From: Piscinibacter sp.
GTDB taxonomy: Bacteria > Pseudomonadota > Gammaproteobacteria > Burkholderiales > Burkholderiaceae_C
Direction of reading: 5' to 3'
DNA: 64,000 nt
NCBI GenBank assembly: GCA_016706565.1
Contig: JADJJI010000005.1
Coordinates: forward strand, 248,001-312,000
Shown here piece by piece: positions 58,301-64,000 of the stretch; position 1 is the first letter of the stretch, and every line of letters begins with the position of its first letter. The translations under genes and the position numbers were made by a program. The notes beneath the pieces were generated by a model. The model saw only the letters and a program-made list of their open reading frames with translations. It ran no database searches and had not been told where the DNA came from.

Positions 58301-59667
58301 TGCAGCGGCGCGAGGCCTGTGCGCAGCGGCTGCGCCAGCCGATGATCGATGCTCTGGCGCCGGTGCTGCGCGGCACGCAGTTCTCCGAGCGCAGTGACAG
58401 GGTCGCGGCGCAGCTGGCGTCGAGCATCGCCTATCTGGTGCCGGATCTCGACGCCGATGCGCTGGGGAGCCCCGAGTACGCCAAGGCGTTCCAGTGGCTC
58501 GAAGGCCGCTCGCGCGCGCCGCTGGATCCGAAAACCACGCGCCTGGTCGGGCCCGCAGGGGCGGGGGGACAGTGCCAGTTCGCCGCCATCGAGTTCGGTG
58601 GCACCAACCTCACGCCGCCCGACCGCATCAAGCAGGGCCAGAAGGCGGCGGTGGGGGCCTTCGTCATCGAGCCGGAGCGCAGCCTCTGGTGGGAAACCGA
58701 CACCGCGCTGGACCGTCAGAACCCCGGGCCGGCACCAGGAGCCAAACGGGCTACGCGCACCAGTGCCCACGTGTTCTACCCGGCCAGCGTGCAAGGGACG
58801 CGCACCGGCGACTGGCGCTACTTCCGTGATCTCGTTGCCGTGCATCAGAAAGGTCTGAACATGCGCTATGGCAAGCGCGCGACGGGCAAGTCGTCGGCGG
58901 TGGGCTCCATCGCGGCAGAGCGCGAGGACACCTGGCAGGCCCCCGATCGCATCGCGCCGGAAGACGCCCACGATTCCGGCCAGATGGCGATCAACTACGG
59001 CAGCGAGCCGATGTGGTTCCGCTTCGGCATGGATCCGTCGGCGCCTTTCGGCCACGGTCCGAGCATGAGCAACCCCAGCGTGCCAGGCGAAGGCTTCGGT
59101 GCCTTGCGCATGGCCTTCATGGGTTTTGCCGACAGCTGCTGCCTCGGCGAGGCCGGTCAGTCATTGCCTGCTTCCCCCGGCCCGTACACGCCGATCTTCA
59201 AGGTGCCGCCGCTGGCCGAGACGCGCCTACGGGTGATGATGCCCACCGGCGTCGGCCGTGCCAGCGTGATGACGCTGCACGGCCACGGCTGGCAGCGCGA
59301 TCCGCACCTGGCCGAGCGCACGGTCGCCGCACCGCTGCCGATGGGGCAGTTCGGCCAGCCGGGCGCGCGCCTGGCCGGCGGGCTGCACATGGCGGCCACG
59401 ACACCGGTGCAGTACGGTGTGCCCAGCCAGTGCCAGGGCCGCAACGCGCTGGGTATGTGGCTGGGCGCGCAGGACAGCGTGTCGCCGATGGCGCACCACG
59501 ACTGGGTGCTCGAGCATGCGGGTGGCTTCATGGGTGTGGCGGGTGACTATCTGATGCGCGACATCGGAGGCTTCGGCGTGACCAGCGGCTTGTGGGGGCT
59601 GATGCGCGTACAGGGCAATCCGGTGCCGATGGCGCTTCGCAAGGGCCTGCGGACGGCATGCCACTGA
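52387..59667 (+). CDS. Giant MofA/MnxG-like multicopper oxidase
   Basis: A 2426-residue exported multidomain oxidase; signal peptide about residues 1-27 (LCAVLVGGVASAQ). Several cupredoxin domains carry clustered copper-ligand motifs: HIFHLHNHQW (548-557), HCHYYPHFAQGM (602-613, the type 1/type 3 motif), HDHLGPSTH (1127-1135), HEHEH (1418-1422) and HGHGW (2298-2302). The phrases QHIHLPKWD and GWNYEDGT recall MofA of Leptothrix discophora and MnxG-type manganese oxidases. It is longer than the forms I recall. GGAG precedes the ATG. SCO chaperones follow. Mn(II) oxidation is the best guess; Fe(II), Cu(I) or laccase activity is not excluded. Confidence 0.85.
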   Translation: MRKQLLQVFRVGSALCAVLVGGVASAQTCDDKNTVVADVVAIDMPMVFNRLGAQNVNWQMYALRHDLVVRTPGQPPRPITDADFAEARKLLSSSQHVTLRPDLRPRPLTLRVAAGECLRVNFTNLLTRISNPFEAHKQPLLPDGHPMDQRSDDPNMDIDDQVASRTVGFHPNGLELVGSIASDSSHAGANATSLVPPGSSRTYTFFAPAEGSFLVSNPGAAFGGEGTAGTSGTGLFGAVAVQPVGGRAYRGQVTEEELRLATRLLGDPALAGQQVQACTHDAQRACTPSGQPIVHYDALYPAQSPWVDEGKAGRPILAMQQVQGGIRKLIHGDVNAIIVGPGKDGSFPRSTYPLESTGVTNPSLPNRLEPFREFISVFHDENAAAQAFPGLFEHPVLGHTLHGVRDAFMINYGSAGVGAEVVANRLKVGPMHDCVDCAFEEFFLSSFTVGDPALLVDRPANLGLEPFTAGALAGPDLIGVSLDGQLAGGVAKQLGRLADELAKRMPGVPLTGPKASKTYYPHDPANVHHSYQGDFVKFRNVHTGKEQHIFHLHNHQWLYNPNDDNSNYIDAQAIGPGSGYTYEIAFGGSGNRNKSAGDAVFHCHYYPHFAQGMWYLWRIHDTFETGTALAVSGSEGRVPSFHKKPFDLADGTPAKGARALPDGEIAQGTPIPAVVPLPGKPLALMPGKVEVAANPRKLPDGRPVGSLAKVVDRERNPGFPFWIAGIEDTVGSRPPTPPLDMLATVGGADGGVPRHTVEGYSAGSASKDTFTRLDASKKELLAKPKYFPETGTDIEQLAMKFHAQVAHATSTVLPGGDVVAGTQFVTNGGKPEPGAPYFDPCVDDSRQRLSAGRLGEFFGREKLSLSGASAFNADTPRIYKGANIQLDVTINKLGDHYPQQRILTLWEDVDATLATGFRTLPGAAEVKQPRPPEPLVLRMNTFDCARYLHTNLVPKEFEMDDYQVRTPTDIIGQHIHLPKWDLPSADGSANGWNYEDGTFSPGMIRSRIHAINEWNAANPAARVPNPYAAGQPAFDPTRPAVAVNDELHPRAHYYFGRGGPFQKDAKACEDAWRTLGYKAFHNESTEGMARPGMCDWLGARTTIQRWFSDPIINKEQQHRGLGITFTHDHLGPSTHQQVGLYATMLTEPPASTWVHNETAELLYTRDQPAPMKCDDLDPATWRPDRRCDGGPTTWQAVIRSADEKLHESHREFFLQFGDFQHAYRKDEYRGVDAQGVIVAKNAPGNEQAFRKAVTPSFRKPASPNFPDVIALPATCPGGKEELKLKRRGANGQIEENVAATVPHQIPRPCPEIISADDVGTMVVNYRQEPVAARVMNLGGNAVHNPGAAQASQTSGRAGDLAFAYQTRTDRALAALNTANGESTYAPLTHDVRPGDPYTPLLRAYSGDLVRIKIQAGSHEHEHNTAINGLKWLQAGSGFGQAPHSCWRGGQNIGLSEQFTLSTRITDYFNSDRINSTDRLYATDTSQDGLWNGVWGFVRTLERRNPAEDKRPAERDDQDRLAILPANPLPTLFAPQSKDMRRNDCPAEAPVRKYHLVAGLANRLLGPAANVALRAVGGVDAAGGTLVYNPRPNEITLRVFGEADDPATPVDERTVVQRTERFGVGPLHDPTAILIARLQDVDANTRKLKAGVPVEPIVLRAAAGECVEVTLENWLPMRRSAMPDLAGYTTLSMLMPKKMGAGSDEHESFNNNHVRASNHIGLHPQMVQYDPQLHDGTVVGGNRTSLVSPGHSIKYKWYAGELSFTPGAGGAPQCTVTAGTEGGYELVNVLRDQERQTLDGVRMIRPPNQLFTREALLARLEALLSPVGEDGTEPAADDTEALTVTTASGRTAVAAAALRPRVLALDNATLATLRRVQPSAARLAVTAAPPQGMTAAVFDSLLASGWKSLSAAVEAADCFEQAIDGERLAENVPDEVTANLPALLGTPAGIAAPALQSAPLFTAASAFSSVEALQRREACAQRLRQPMIDALAPVLRGTQFSERSDRVAAQLASSIAYLVPDLDADALGSPEYAKAFQWLEGRSRAPLDPKTTRLVGPAGAGGQCQFAAIEFGGTNLTPPDRIKQGQKAAVGAFVIEPERSLWWETDTALDRQNPGPAPGAKRATRTSAHVFYPASVQGTRTGDWRYFRDLVAVHQKGLNMRYGKRATGKSSAVGSIAAEREDTWQAPDRIAPEDAHDSGQMAINYGSEPMWFRFGMDPSAPFGHGPSMSNPSVPGEGFGALRMAFMGFADSCCLGEAGQSLPASPGPYTPIFKVPPLAETRLRVMMPTGVGRASVMTLHGHGWQRDPHLAERTVAAPLPMGQFGQPGARLAGGLHMAATTPVQYGVPSQCQGRNALGMWLGAQDSVSPMAHHDWVLEHAGGFMGVAGDYLMRDIGGFGVTSGLWGLMRVQGNPVPMALRKGLRTACH

Positions 59668-61568
59668 GTCACGCTGTCGTCGCAGCAGCCGGCACATGGC
59701 GCCGGGCGGTTGCTGGCGCCGTCGTTGCGCTGGTGCCGCTCGCGCACGCGGCGGCCGATGTGTCGGGCGCGCGCTGGGAGCGGCAGCTCGAGCAGGACGG
59801 CGTGACCGCCACGGTGTCGATCGAGCCGTTGACGGCGGATGGGCTGCAGGGCGGCGCGCCGGCACGCGTGCGCGTGACACTGAGCAGCACGGCCGACGGC
59901 AGCGCATTGCCGCGGCTGTTGCCTGGGGTGTGGTTCGATGCGCAGGAGCGCGCGGGCGCCGAAGGCGGCGATGCGGCGGCGTGCCAGCGCCGCGTGGCAC
60001 GCTACGCGCGAGGCAGCGGCATCAATCCGCAGGCACTGGTCGACCTCAACGGCTACGACGTGCTGGCGCTCAACGCCGACGCCAGCATCTCAGTGCTCGA
60101 TCCGCGCACGCAGTTCGCCGGCAAGACCAGCTTGCGCGCCACGCTGCCGCTGCCTGGTCCCGGCTTCGATTGGGCCGCGACCGCCGACGATCGGCTGCTG
60201 TGGGTGACAGTGCCAGGCTCGCGTGCGGTCGTGCTCGCCGACTTGGCGGCCTTGCGCAGCCTGCAGACCATCACGCTGCCCGGTCGCCCCGGCCGCGTGC
60301 GCGTCGAGCCAGGTGGGGCGAGGGCCTGGGTAGGTGTCCTCGCTGCCGAGGGCGAGGCCCAGCGCGGCGGCGTGGCGGTTGTGGAGGCATCGGCGCCGTA
60401 CCGCCAACAGTGGTTGCCCCTGTCGGGGCGAGGCCATGTCGAGATGGCCTTCGATCCGGCCGGATGGGTGGCGCTGACCCAGCGCGATGCCGGCGAGGTG
60501 GTGTTCGTCGATCCGACCACCCTGCAGGTGGCGCACCGCGAGCGCCTGGACGCTGCCGGTGCCATGCCGCTGAGCGTCGTGTTCGATGCCGCAGCACGGC
60601 GGTTCGTGGTGGCGGAGGCGCGCGGTGGCGCCCTATGGGTCTTCGATCATCGCGGTCGGCTGCAGGACCGGCTGAACCTGGCTCCCGGCATCGGGCCGAT
60701 GGCCGTCTCTCCCGATGGCCGCTGGTTGCTCGTGGCCAACCCGGCCGCGCACCAAGTCGACGTGATCGACCTGCCGGCCTGGCGCCATGCTCATCGCGTG
60801 CCGGTCAGCGGCCGGCCCTTCGACATCGGCATGACAGGCGCCTATGCCTATGTGCGCGCGCTCGACAGCGAGGCCGTCTCGCTGATCGCGCTGGCGTCGC
60901 TGGCCGCTGCGCCGCGCGTGCAGCCCATCGCGATGGGCGAGCGTGCGCCCGGGCTCACGCCGCAACTGCCGCTGGCCAGCCAACTGGTGCCCATGCCCGA
61001 CGGCACCGGTAGCTTTGTCGCCAGCCCGGGCGACAACGCGGTCTACTTCTACATGGAGGGCATGAACGCCGCTGCCGGCAGCGTGTCGGCGCGGGGCCAC
61101 GAGGTGCGTGCGGTGCGGGTGGCACGGCGCGGGCTGCGCGAAGTGGCGCCCGGCGTCCACGAAATGCAGGTCGAGCTGCCGGATACGCCGCACATGGTGG
61201 TCGCGCTGGCCACCGAGTCGCCGCGTACGCGACAGTGCACGGCCCTCGCCCTCAAGCCCGCGCCCACGGCGGCGGGCGAAGGTTGGCAACTGGCCTGGGA
61301 GCAGTTTCCCGTGCAGCACGGGCGGCCGCTCAGCGTGCGCGTGCATGGCGTCGCCGTCGAATCCTTGCCGGCGGCTCTGCATCTGCGCCTCTTTCAGCCC
61401 GGCGCCGCCGCGTTGCAGCTCGTCGCACATGCCGACGGCGGAGGCCGATACAGCGCCGAGGTGCCCGAACTGGCCGATGGGCTCTGGTACGTTCATCCTC
61501 AGACCCCTGCCGGCGCCCGCACGCCTTGGGGCTACGTCAGCTTCATGCGCGGCGCTGCCACGCGCTGA
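59658..61568 (+). CDS. Exported beta-propeller (YVTN/YncE-like) protein
   Basis: A 636-residue exported protein that overlaps the oxidase stop by 10 bases. Its N terminus is a signal peptide (AGAVVALVPLAHAAA). Repeated beta-propeller blades at about residues 130-440 have the YncE-type phrases DVLALNADASISVLD, AAHQVDVIDLPAW and MAVSPDGRWLLVANP. A C-terminal Ig-like region (about 545-630) ends near WYVHPQT. No heme motif is visible. It may bind the oxidase or the metal; its position, directly coupled to the oxidase, is the strongest clue. Confidence 0.78.
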   Translation: MPLSHAVVAAAGTWRRAVAGAVVALVPLAHAAADVSGARWERQLEQDGVTATVSIEPLTADGLQGGAPARVRVTLSSTADGSALPRLLPGVWFDAQERAGAEGGDAAACQRRVARYARGSGINPQALVDLNGYDVLALNADASISVLDPRTQFAGKTSLRATLPLPGPGFDWAATADDRLLWVTVPGSRAVVLADLAALRSLQTITLPGRPGRVRVEPGGARAWVGVLAAEGEAQRGGVAVVEASAPYRQQWLPLSGRGHVEMAFDPAGWVALTQRDAGEVVFVDPTTLQVAHRERLDAAGAMPLSVVFDAAARRFVVAEARGGALWVFDHRGRLQDRLNLAPGIGPMAVSPDGRWLLVANPAAHQVDVIDLPAWRHAHRVPVSGRPFDIGMTGAYAYVRALDSEAVSLIALASLAAAPRVQPIAMGERAPGLTPQLPLASQLVPMPDGTGSFVASPGDNAVYFYMEGMNAAAGSVSARGHEVRAVRVARRGLREVAPGVHEMQVELPDTPHMVVALATESPRTRQCTALALKPAPTAAGEGWQLAWEQFPVQHGRPLSVRVHGVAVESLPAALHLRLFQPGAAALQLVAHADGGGRYSAEVPELADGLWYVHPQTPAGARTPWGYVSFMRGAATR

Positions 61569-61578
61569 AGGATCATCG

Positions 61579-62118
61579 ATGCTGCTTGCCCGCCGTTCCG
61601 TCCTTGCCCTTGGGCTCGGCCTCGCCGCAGGCGCGCGCGCCGCTGCGCCCTCAGTACCCGACGCGCCGTTGTGGCATCGCGATGGCCGCCAGGTCCGGCT
61701 GCGCAGCGATGTCTGGCGCGATCGCATCGCGCTGGTCAACTTCGTCTACACGAGCTGCTCGAGCTTTTGCGGCGTGCAGTCGGCCATGCTCGCCGAGTTG
61801 CAGTCGCGGCTGGGCGAGCGCATGGGCCGCGAAGTGGTGCTGATCTCGCTGTCGATCGACCCGCTCACCGACGACCCGCCGCGCATGCAGTCCTTCGCGA
61901 GACCCTTCGAGCCCGGGCCTCACTGGTGGTGGCTCACCGGCGAGCCGCGCACGATGTTCAAGACCCTGGAGGCGCTCGGCGCTGATCGCGGCGACCCGCG
62001 CGACCACGCACCGTTGTGGCTGGCCGGCACTTCGCAGTCGCCCAGGCGCCTCGTCGGCCTGCCGTCCTTGAAGCAGCTCGAAACCGCGCTCGGTACACCG
62101 CCGAGCTCGCCGCGATGA
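61579..62118 (+). CDS. SCO family copper chaperone (first copy)
   Basis: A 179-residue thioredoxin-fold SCO1/SenC protein. The copper-binding motif is C-S-S-F-C in VYTSCSSFCG (about residues 60-64) and the third ligand His lies in DHAPLWL (about 142). The N terminus has a signal sequence (VLALGLGLAAGARA). SCO proteins load Cu into oxidases such as CuA; here the oxidase is the giant multicopper protein. It begins 10 bases after the propeller gene and overlaps the second copy by four bases. Confidence 0.9.
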   Translation: MLLARRSVLALGLGLAAGARAAAPSVPDAPLWHRDGRQVRLRSDVWRDRIALVNFVYTSCSSFCGVQSAMLAELQSRLGERMGREVVLISLSIDPLTDDPPRMQSFARPFEPGPHWWWLTGEPRTMFKTLEALGADRGDPRDHAPLWLAGTSQSPRRLVGLPSLKQLETALGTPPSSPR

Positions 62119-62717
62119 AGACACCTGACGGACCGCTCGCTCTGATGTCTCGCCGCGCGAGCCTGCGCTGTCTGGCTGGCTGCACGCTCGGCTTGACCGT
62201 CGGCGCCGCGGGCGCGCAGGCGCGCAGCGACAAGGCGCGCGCGTGGTTCACCGACACCACGCTGATCGATCAGGACCACAGGCCGCATGCCTTCTACTCG
62301 GACCTGCTGGCGCCGCGTGCCGTGCTCATCAACGCTGCCTTCGTCGGCTGTTCCTCGGCCTGCCCGTTGCTTACGCAGCAACTGGTCAAGGTACGCGAGG
62401 GGCTGGGCGATCGTTTCGGGCGCGACATCTGGTTCCTCTCCATCACAGTCGATCCGCTCAGCGACGGGCCCGACGAACTCAAGCGCTTCGCGCAGCGGCA
62501 GGGTGCGGATGCGCCCGGCTGGCGTTTCCTGACTGGCGCGCCGCAGGACGTGAAGCTTGTGCTCGGCCGCCTCGGTCTGTGGGTCGAGTCGCCCGACGCC
62601 CACCAAACCGGCTTGATTGCCGGTCGCGCAGCCGGCGGGCACTGGGGCAAACTGCGCCCCGATGGCAGCTCGCAGGCCCTGGTCCAGCAACTGGCGCGCT
62701 TTCTTGCGCCGGCGTAG
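62115..62717 (+). CDS. SCO family copper chaperone (second copy)
   Basis: A 200-residue SCO1/SenC protein with the copper motif C-S-S-A-C in FVGCSSACP (about residues 79-83) and a His in ESPDAHQTG (about 161). The signal peptide holds an Arg-Arg pair and GCTLGLTVGAAGAQA. The ATG at 62115 overlaps the stop of the first copy; an internal ATG at 62145 is an alternative. Two different SCO proteins in tandem suggest separate steps or separate copper sites. Its 3' end overlaps the following cytochrome gene if that starts at 62662. Confidence 0.88.
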   Translation: MKTPDGPLALMSRRASLRCLAGCTLGLTVGAAGAQARSDKARAWFTDTTLIDQDHRPHAFYSDLLAPRAVLINAAFVGCSSACPLLTQQLVKVREGLGDRFGRDIWFLSITVDPLSDGPDELKRFAQRQGADAPGWRFLTGAPQDVKLVLGRLGLWVESPDAHQTGLIAGRAAGGHWGKLRPDGSSQALVQQLARFLAPA

Positions 62718-64000
62718 CAGCGGCCTGCCGTGTCGCGTGCTGGCCATCGCCTTGGTCTTTGGCGCGCTTGCCGTGCTGGCACCGGTTCGAGCGGCATCGA
62801 CCGACGGCGGCCGTGAGCTCTTCGAGCGGGGCACCACGGGCGGCCAGAGCCTGTCCGCGCGGACGGGCGCTGACCGCAGTTGGGTGTTGCGCGGCGCAAC
62901 CGTGGCCTGTGCCAACTGCCATGGTCTTGCCGGCACCGGAGGCGGCGAGGGCTACCTGCGCGCGCCGGATCTGCGCTGGCCGCAGTGGTCGTCGCCCGAC
63001 CCGCGCCAGCACGCCGCCGCCCGCGAACGCTTGCGTCGAGCTCTGCGCCAGGGCATCGGCGGTGACGGTCGCACTCTCGGTGCCGCGATGCCGCGTTTCG
63101 ATCTTGACGACGCCAGCCTCGACGCCCTGGCCGGCCATCTGCAGCGACTGGCCACCGAACGGACGCCGGGCAGCAGGCCACGCCTGGCCGTGATGCAACT
63201 CGACGACGGGCAGCAGGGACCGACCGAGAGCGAACTCGGACCGGCGCTCCGGGCTTGCCTGCGCCAGCGGCTGGGCGATCGAGCCGAAGTGGAGTTCGTC
63301 ATGGTCGCCAGTCCGGCCGAGGCGCAAGCGCAATGGCGCCAGTGGCAGCAACGTTCCGAAGTGATGGCCGTGCTGGCGCCGCCCTGGCGGGGCTGGCGGC
63401 CACCCGCGCCTGCCGAGGGTACGGTCGCGCTGGCGGCGCTCTTTCCGCTCGTGGCTGACCCGGAAACTGGCCGCGTGCAGAGCGTGCAGTGGTTGTTCGG
63501 CGGCGTCGAAGCGCGCGCCGTGGCGCTGGTCCAGGCTTGGCTGCAGCAACCTCAGGCCCAGTCGGCCACCTTGCCTGTTTGGGTGGGAGAGGGCGCTCTT
63601 GCGCCGGCGGCGCCTGAGATGCTCGAGCGCATGGCACAGGGAGTGAGGCGCGATACCGGCCGGACGCTGGCCTGGCAGGTGCTGGACTCGCCCCGGCTGC
63701 GCACTGGCGAAGTTGGTCTCTGGCTCGATGCGCAGCGACCGCCTGGCGACGGCTGGTGGTTGCTGCCACATGGGGCGACAGCTTCGCCCGGGCCCGCGGC
63801 GCGTTGGTGGGTGGCTGCGCCGTTTGCCGGCCATCCGCCGCGATCACTCGCCCAACGTTGGGCCGATGCCACCTGCCGCACGGCTCAGGCCGCGATCGCC
63901 GACCAGCCCGTCTTGTCGCGTGAGCGCTGGCTGCCGGCGGTCGCGAACACCGCTCGGCTGCGCGACGGCGCTGGGTGGGAGTGGCATGTTCCGGCGCACG
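62662..64000 (+). CDS. Cytochrome c fused to a large unknown domain (3' end outside window)
   Basis: An open frame with no stop from 62662 to the window end, at least 446 residues. The putative ATG at 62662 gives a basic N region (RAFLRRRSS) and a signal-like helix (VLAIALVFGALAVLAPVRA). One heme motif, CANCH, is at about residues 83-87, with a Met ligand in AAMPRFD (about 143), so residues 50-165 are a class I cytochrome c. The remaining region resembles a periplasmic binding-protein or enzyme domain, which I cannot name (PPWRGW, VQSVQWLFGG, WLQQPQ). It follows the SCO pair on the same strand and should accept electrons in this locus. Confidence 0.75.
   Translation, partial: MAARRPWSSNWRAFLRRRSSGLPCRVLAIALVFGALAVLAPVRAASTDGGRELFERGTTGGQSLSARTGADRSWVLRGATVACANCHGLAGTGGGEGYLRAPDLRWPQWSSPDPRQHAAARERLRRALRQGIGGDGRTLGAAMPRFDLDDASLDALAGHLQRLATERTPGSRPRLAVMQLDDGQQGPTESELGPALRACLRQRLGDRAEVEFVMVASPAEAQAQWRQWQQRSEVMAVLAPPWRGWRPPAPAEGTVALAALFPLVADPETGRVQSVQWLFGGVEARAVALVQAWLQQPQAQSATLPVWVGEGALAPAAPEMLERMAQGVRRDTGRTLAWQVLDSPRLRTGEVGLWLDAQRPPGDGWWLLPHGATASPGPAARWWVAAPFAGHPPRSLAQRWADATCRTAQAAIADQPVLSRERWLPAVANTARLRDGAGWEWHVPAH

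Noticed and set aside
54823-59055. A 1410-codon open frame on the minus strand across the multicopper oxidase gene
   Set aside because: It lies antisense to a gene with clear copper motifs. Its product is Arg/His/Gly-rich without any family character. High GC content keeps antisense frames open here.
50598-64000. A genomic island with defined ends using tRNA-Phe as attachment site
   Set aside because: I could not find a second copy of the tRNA 3' end or an integrase in the window, so boundaries cannot be set. Only the reverse-transcriptase fragment is supported.

Overview
The window is a GC-rich (roughly two-thirds G+C), densely coded stretch of a betaproteobacterial chromosome, most likely order Burkholderiales in the Rubrivivax/Leptothrix/Methylibium neighbourhood. 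The evidence is the gene set: an exosortase-B (XrtB)/EpsD/EpsI cassette, the rsmB-DUF4390-ntrY-ntrX block, tkt next to gap, a folE-BLUF pair, an FrcBCA-type sugar importer, and a giant MofA/MnxG-like multicopper oxidase. This placement is an inference from gene content, not a database match.

Layout. 0-2.6 kb: C-terminal part of a YhdP/AsmA-like envelope protein and a nitrilase-family amidase. 2.6-7.0 kb (minus strand): AEC transporter, proA, queC, lemA and an unknown gene, tightly spaced. 7.0-12.7 kb: a fructose-type sugar module, with a kinase divergent from frcB-frcC-frcA, a FucU/RbsD mutarotase and a ROK regulator, and a 27-bp dyad in the divergent promoter. 12.8-17.3 kb: a Ubi-type flavin hydroxylase, then one PEP-CTERM protein beside epsD-xrtB-epsI. 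17.4-23.6 kb: a five-gene membrane-stress/polyamine-type operon (SPFH-SHOCT protein, zinc-ribbon DUF4178 protein, DUF350 protein, membrane-embedded aminopropyltransferase, Tat-lipoprotein flavin oxidase). 23.6-30.2 kb: thioesterase/MarR divergon with two perfect operators, pepP, a PH-domain membrane protein, an aldo-keto reductase, a MurU-like nucleotidyltransferase, a hemerythrin protein and AdoMet decarboxylase. 30.2-34.0 kb: tkt, a PKD-like secreted protein, and gap with a one-base frameshift. 34.0-38.2 kb: a small lipoprotein and two tandem subtilases with Gly-rich CTERM-like tails. 38.2-43.4 kb: a SPOR protein, birA (also frameshifted), a SET-domain protein, topB and a DUF167 protein. 43.4-50.6 kb: an orphan phosphonate-type binding protein, BLUF-folE, rsmB, DUF4390, ntrY and ntrX. 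50.6-51.3 kb: tRNA-Phe(GAA), a terminator and a truncated retron-like reverse transcriptase of lower GC. 51.3-64 kb: a copper/heme redox locus.

The most notable region is 51.3-64 kb. A di-heme-type cytochrome c gene diverges from a 2426-residue multicopper oxidase, which is followed by a beta-propeller protein, two SCO copper chaperones and a cytochrome c fusion protein that runs off the window. The last four genes overlap or nearly touch, so they look like one operon for building and wiring a secreted copper oxidase. Manganese(II) or another metal is the best guess for the substrate.

The second notable region is the 17.4-23.6 kb operon, which joins an SPFH scaffold to aminopropyl transfer in the membrane and a periplasmic flavoenzyme. 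The two frameshifts (gap and birA) can both be explained by one extra G in a GGG run, so sequence error must be excluded before calling either gene dead.
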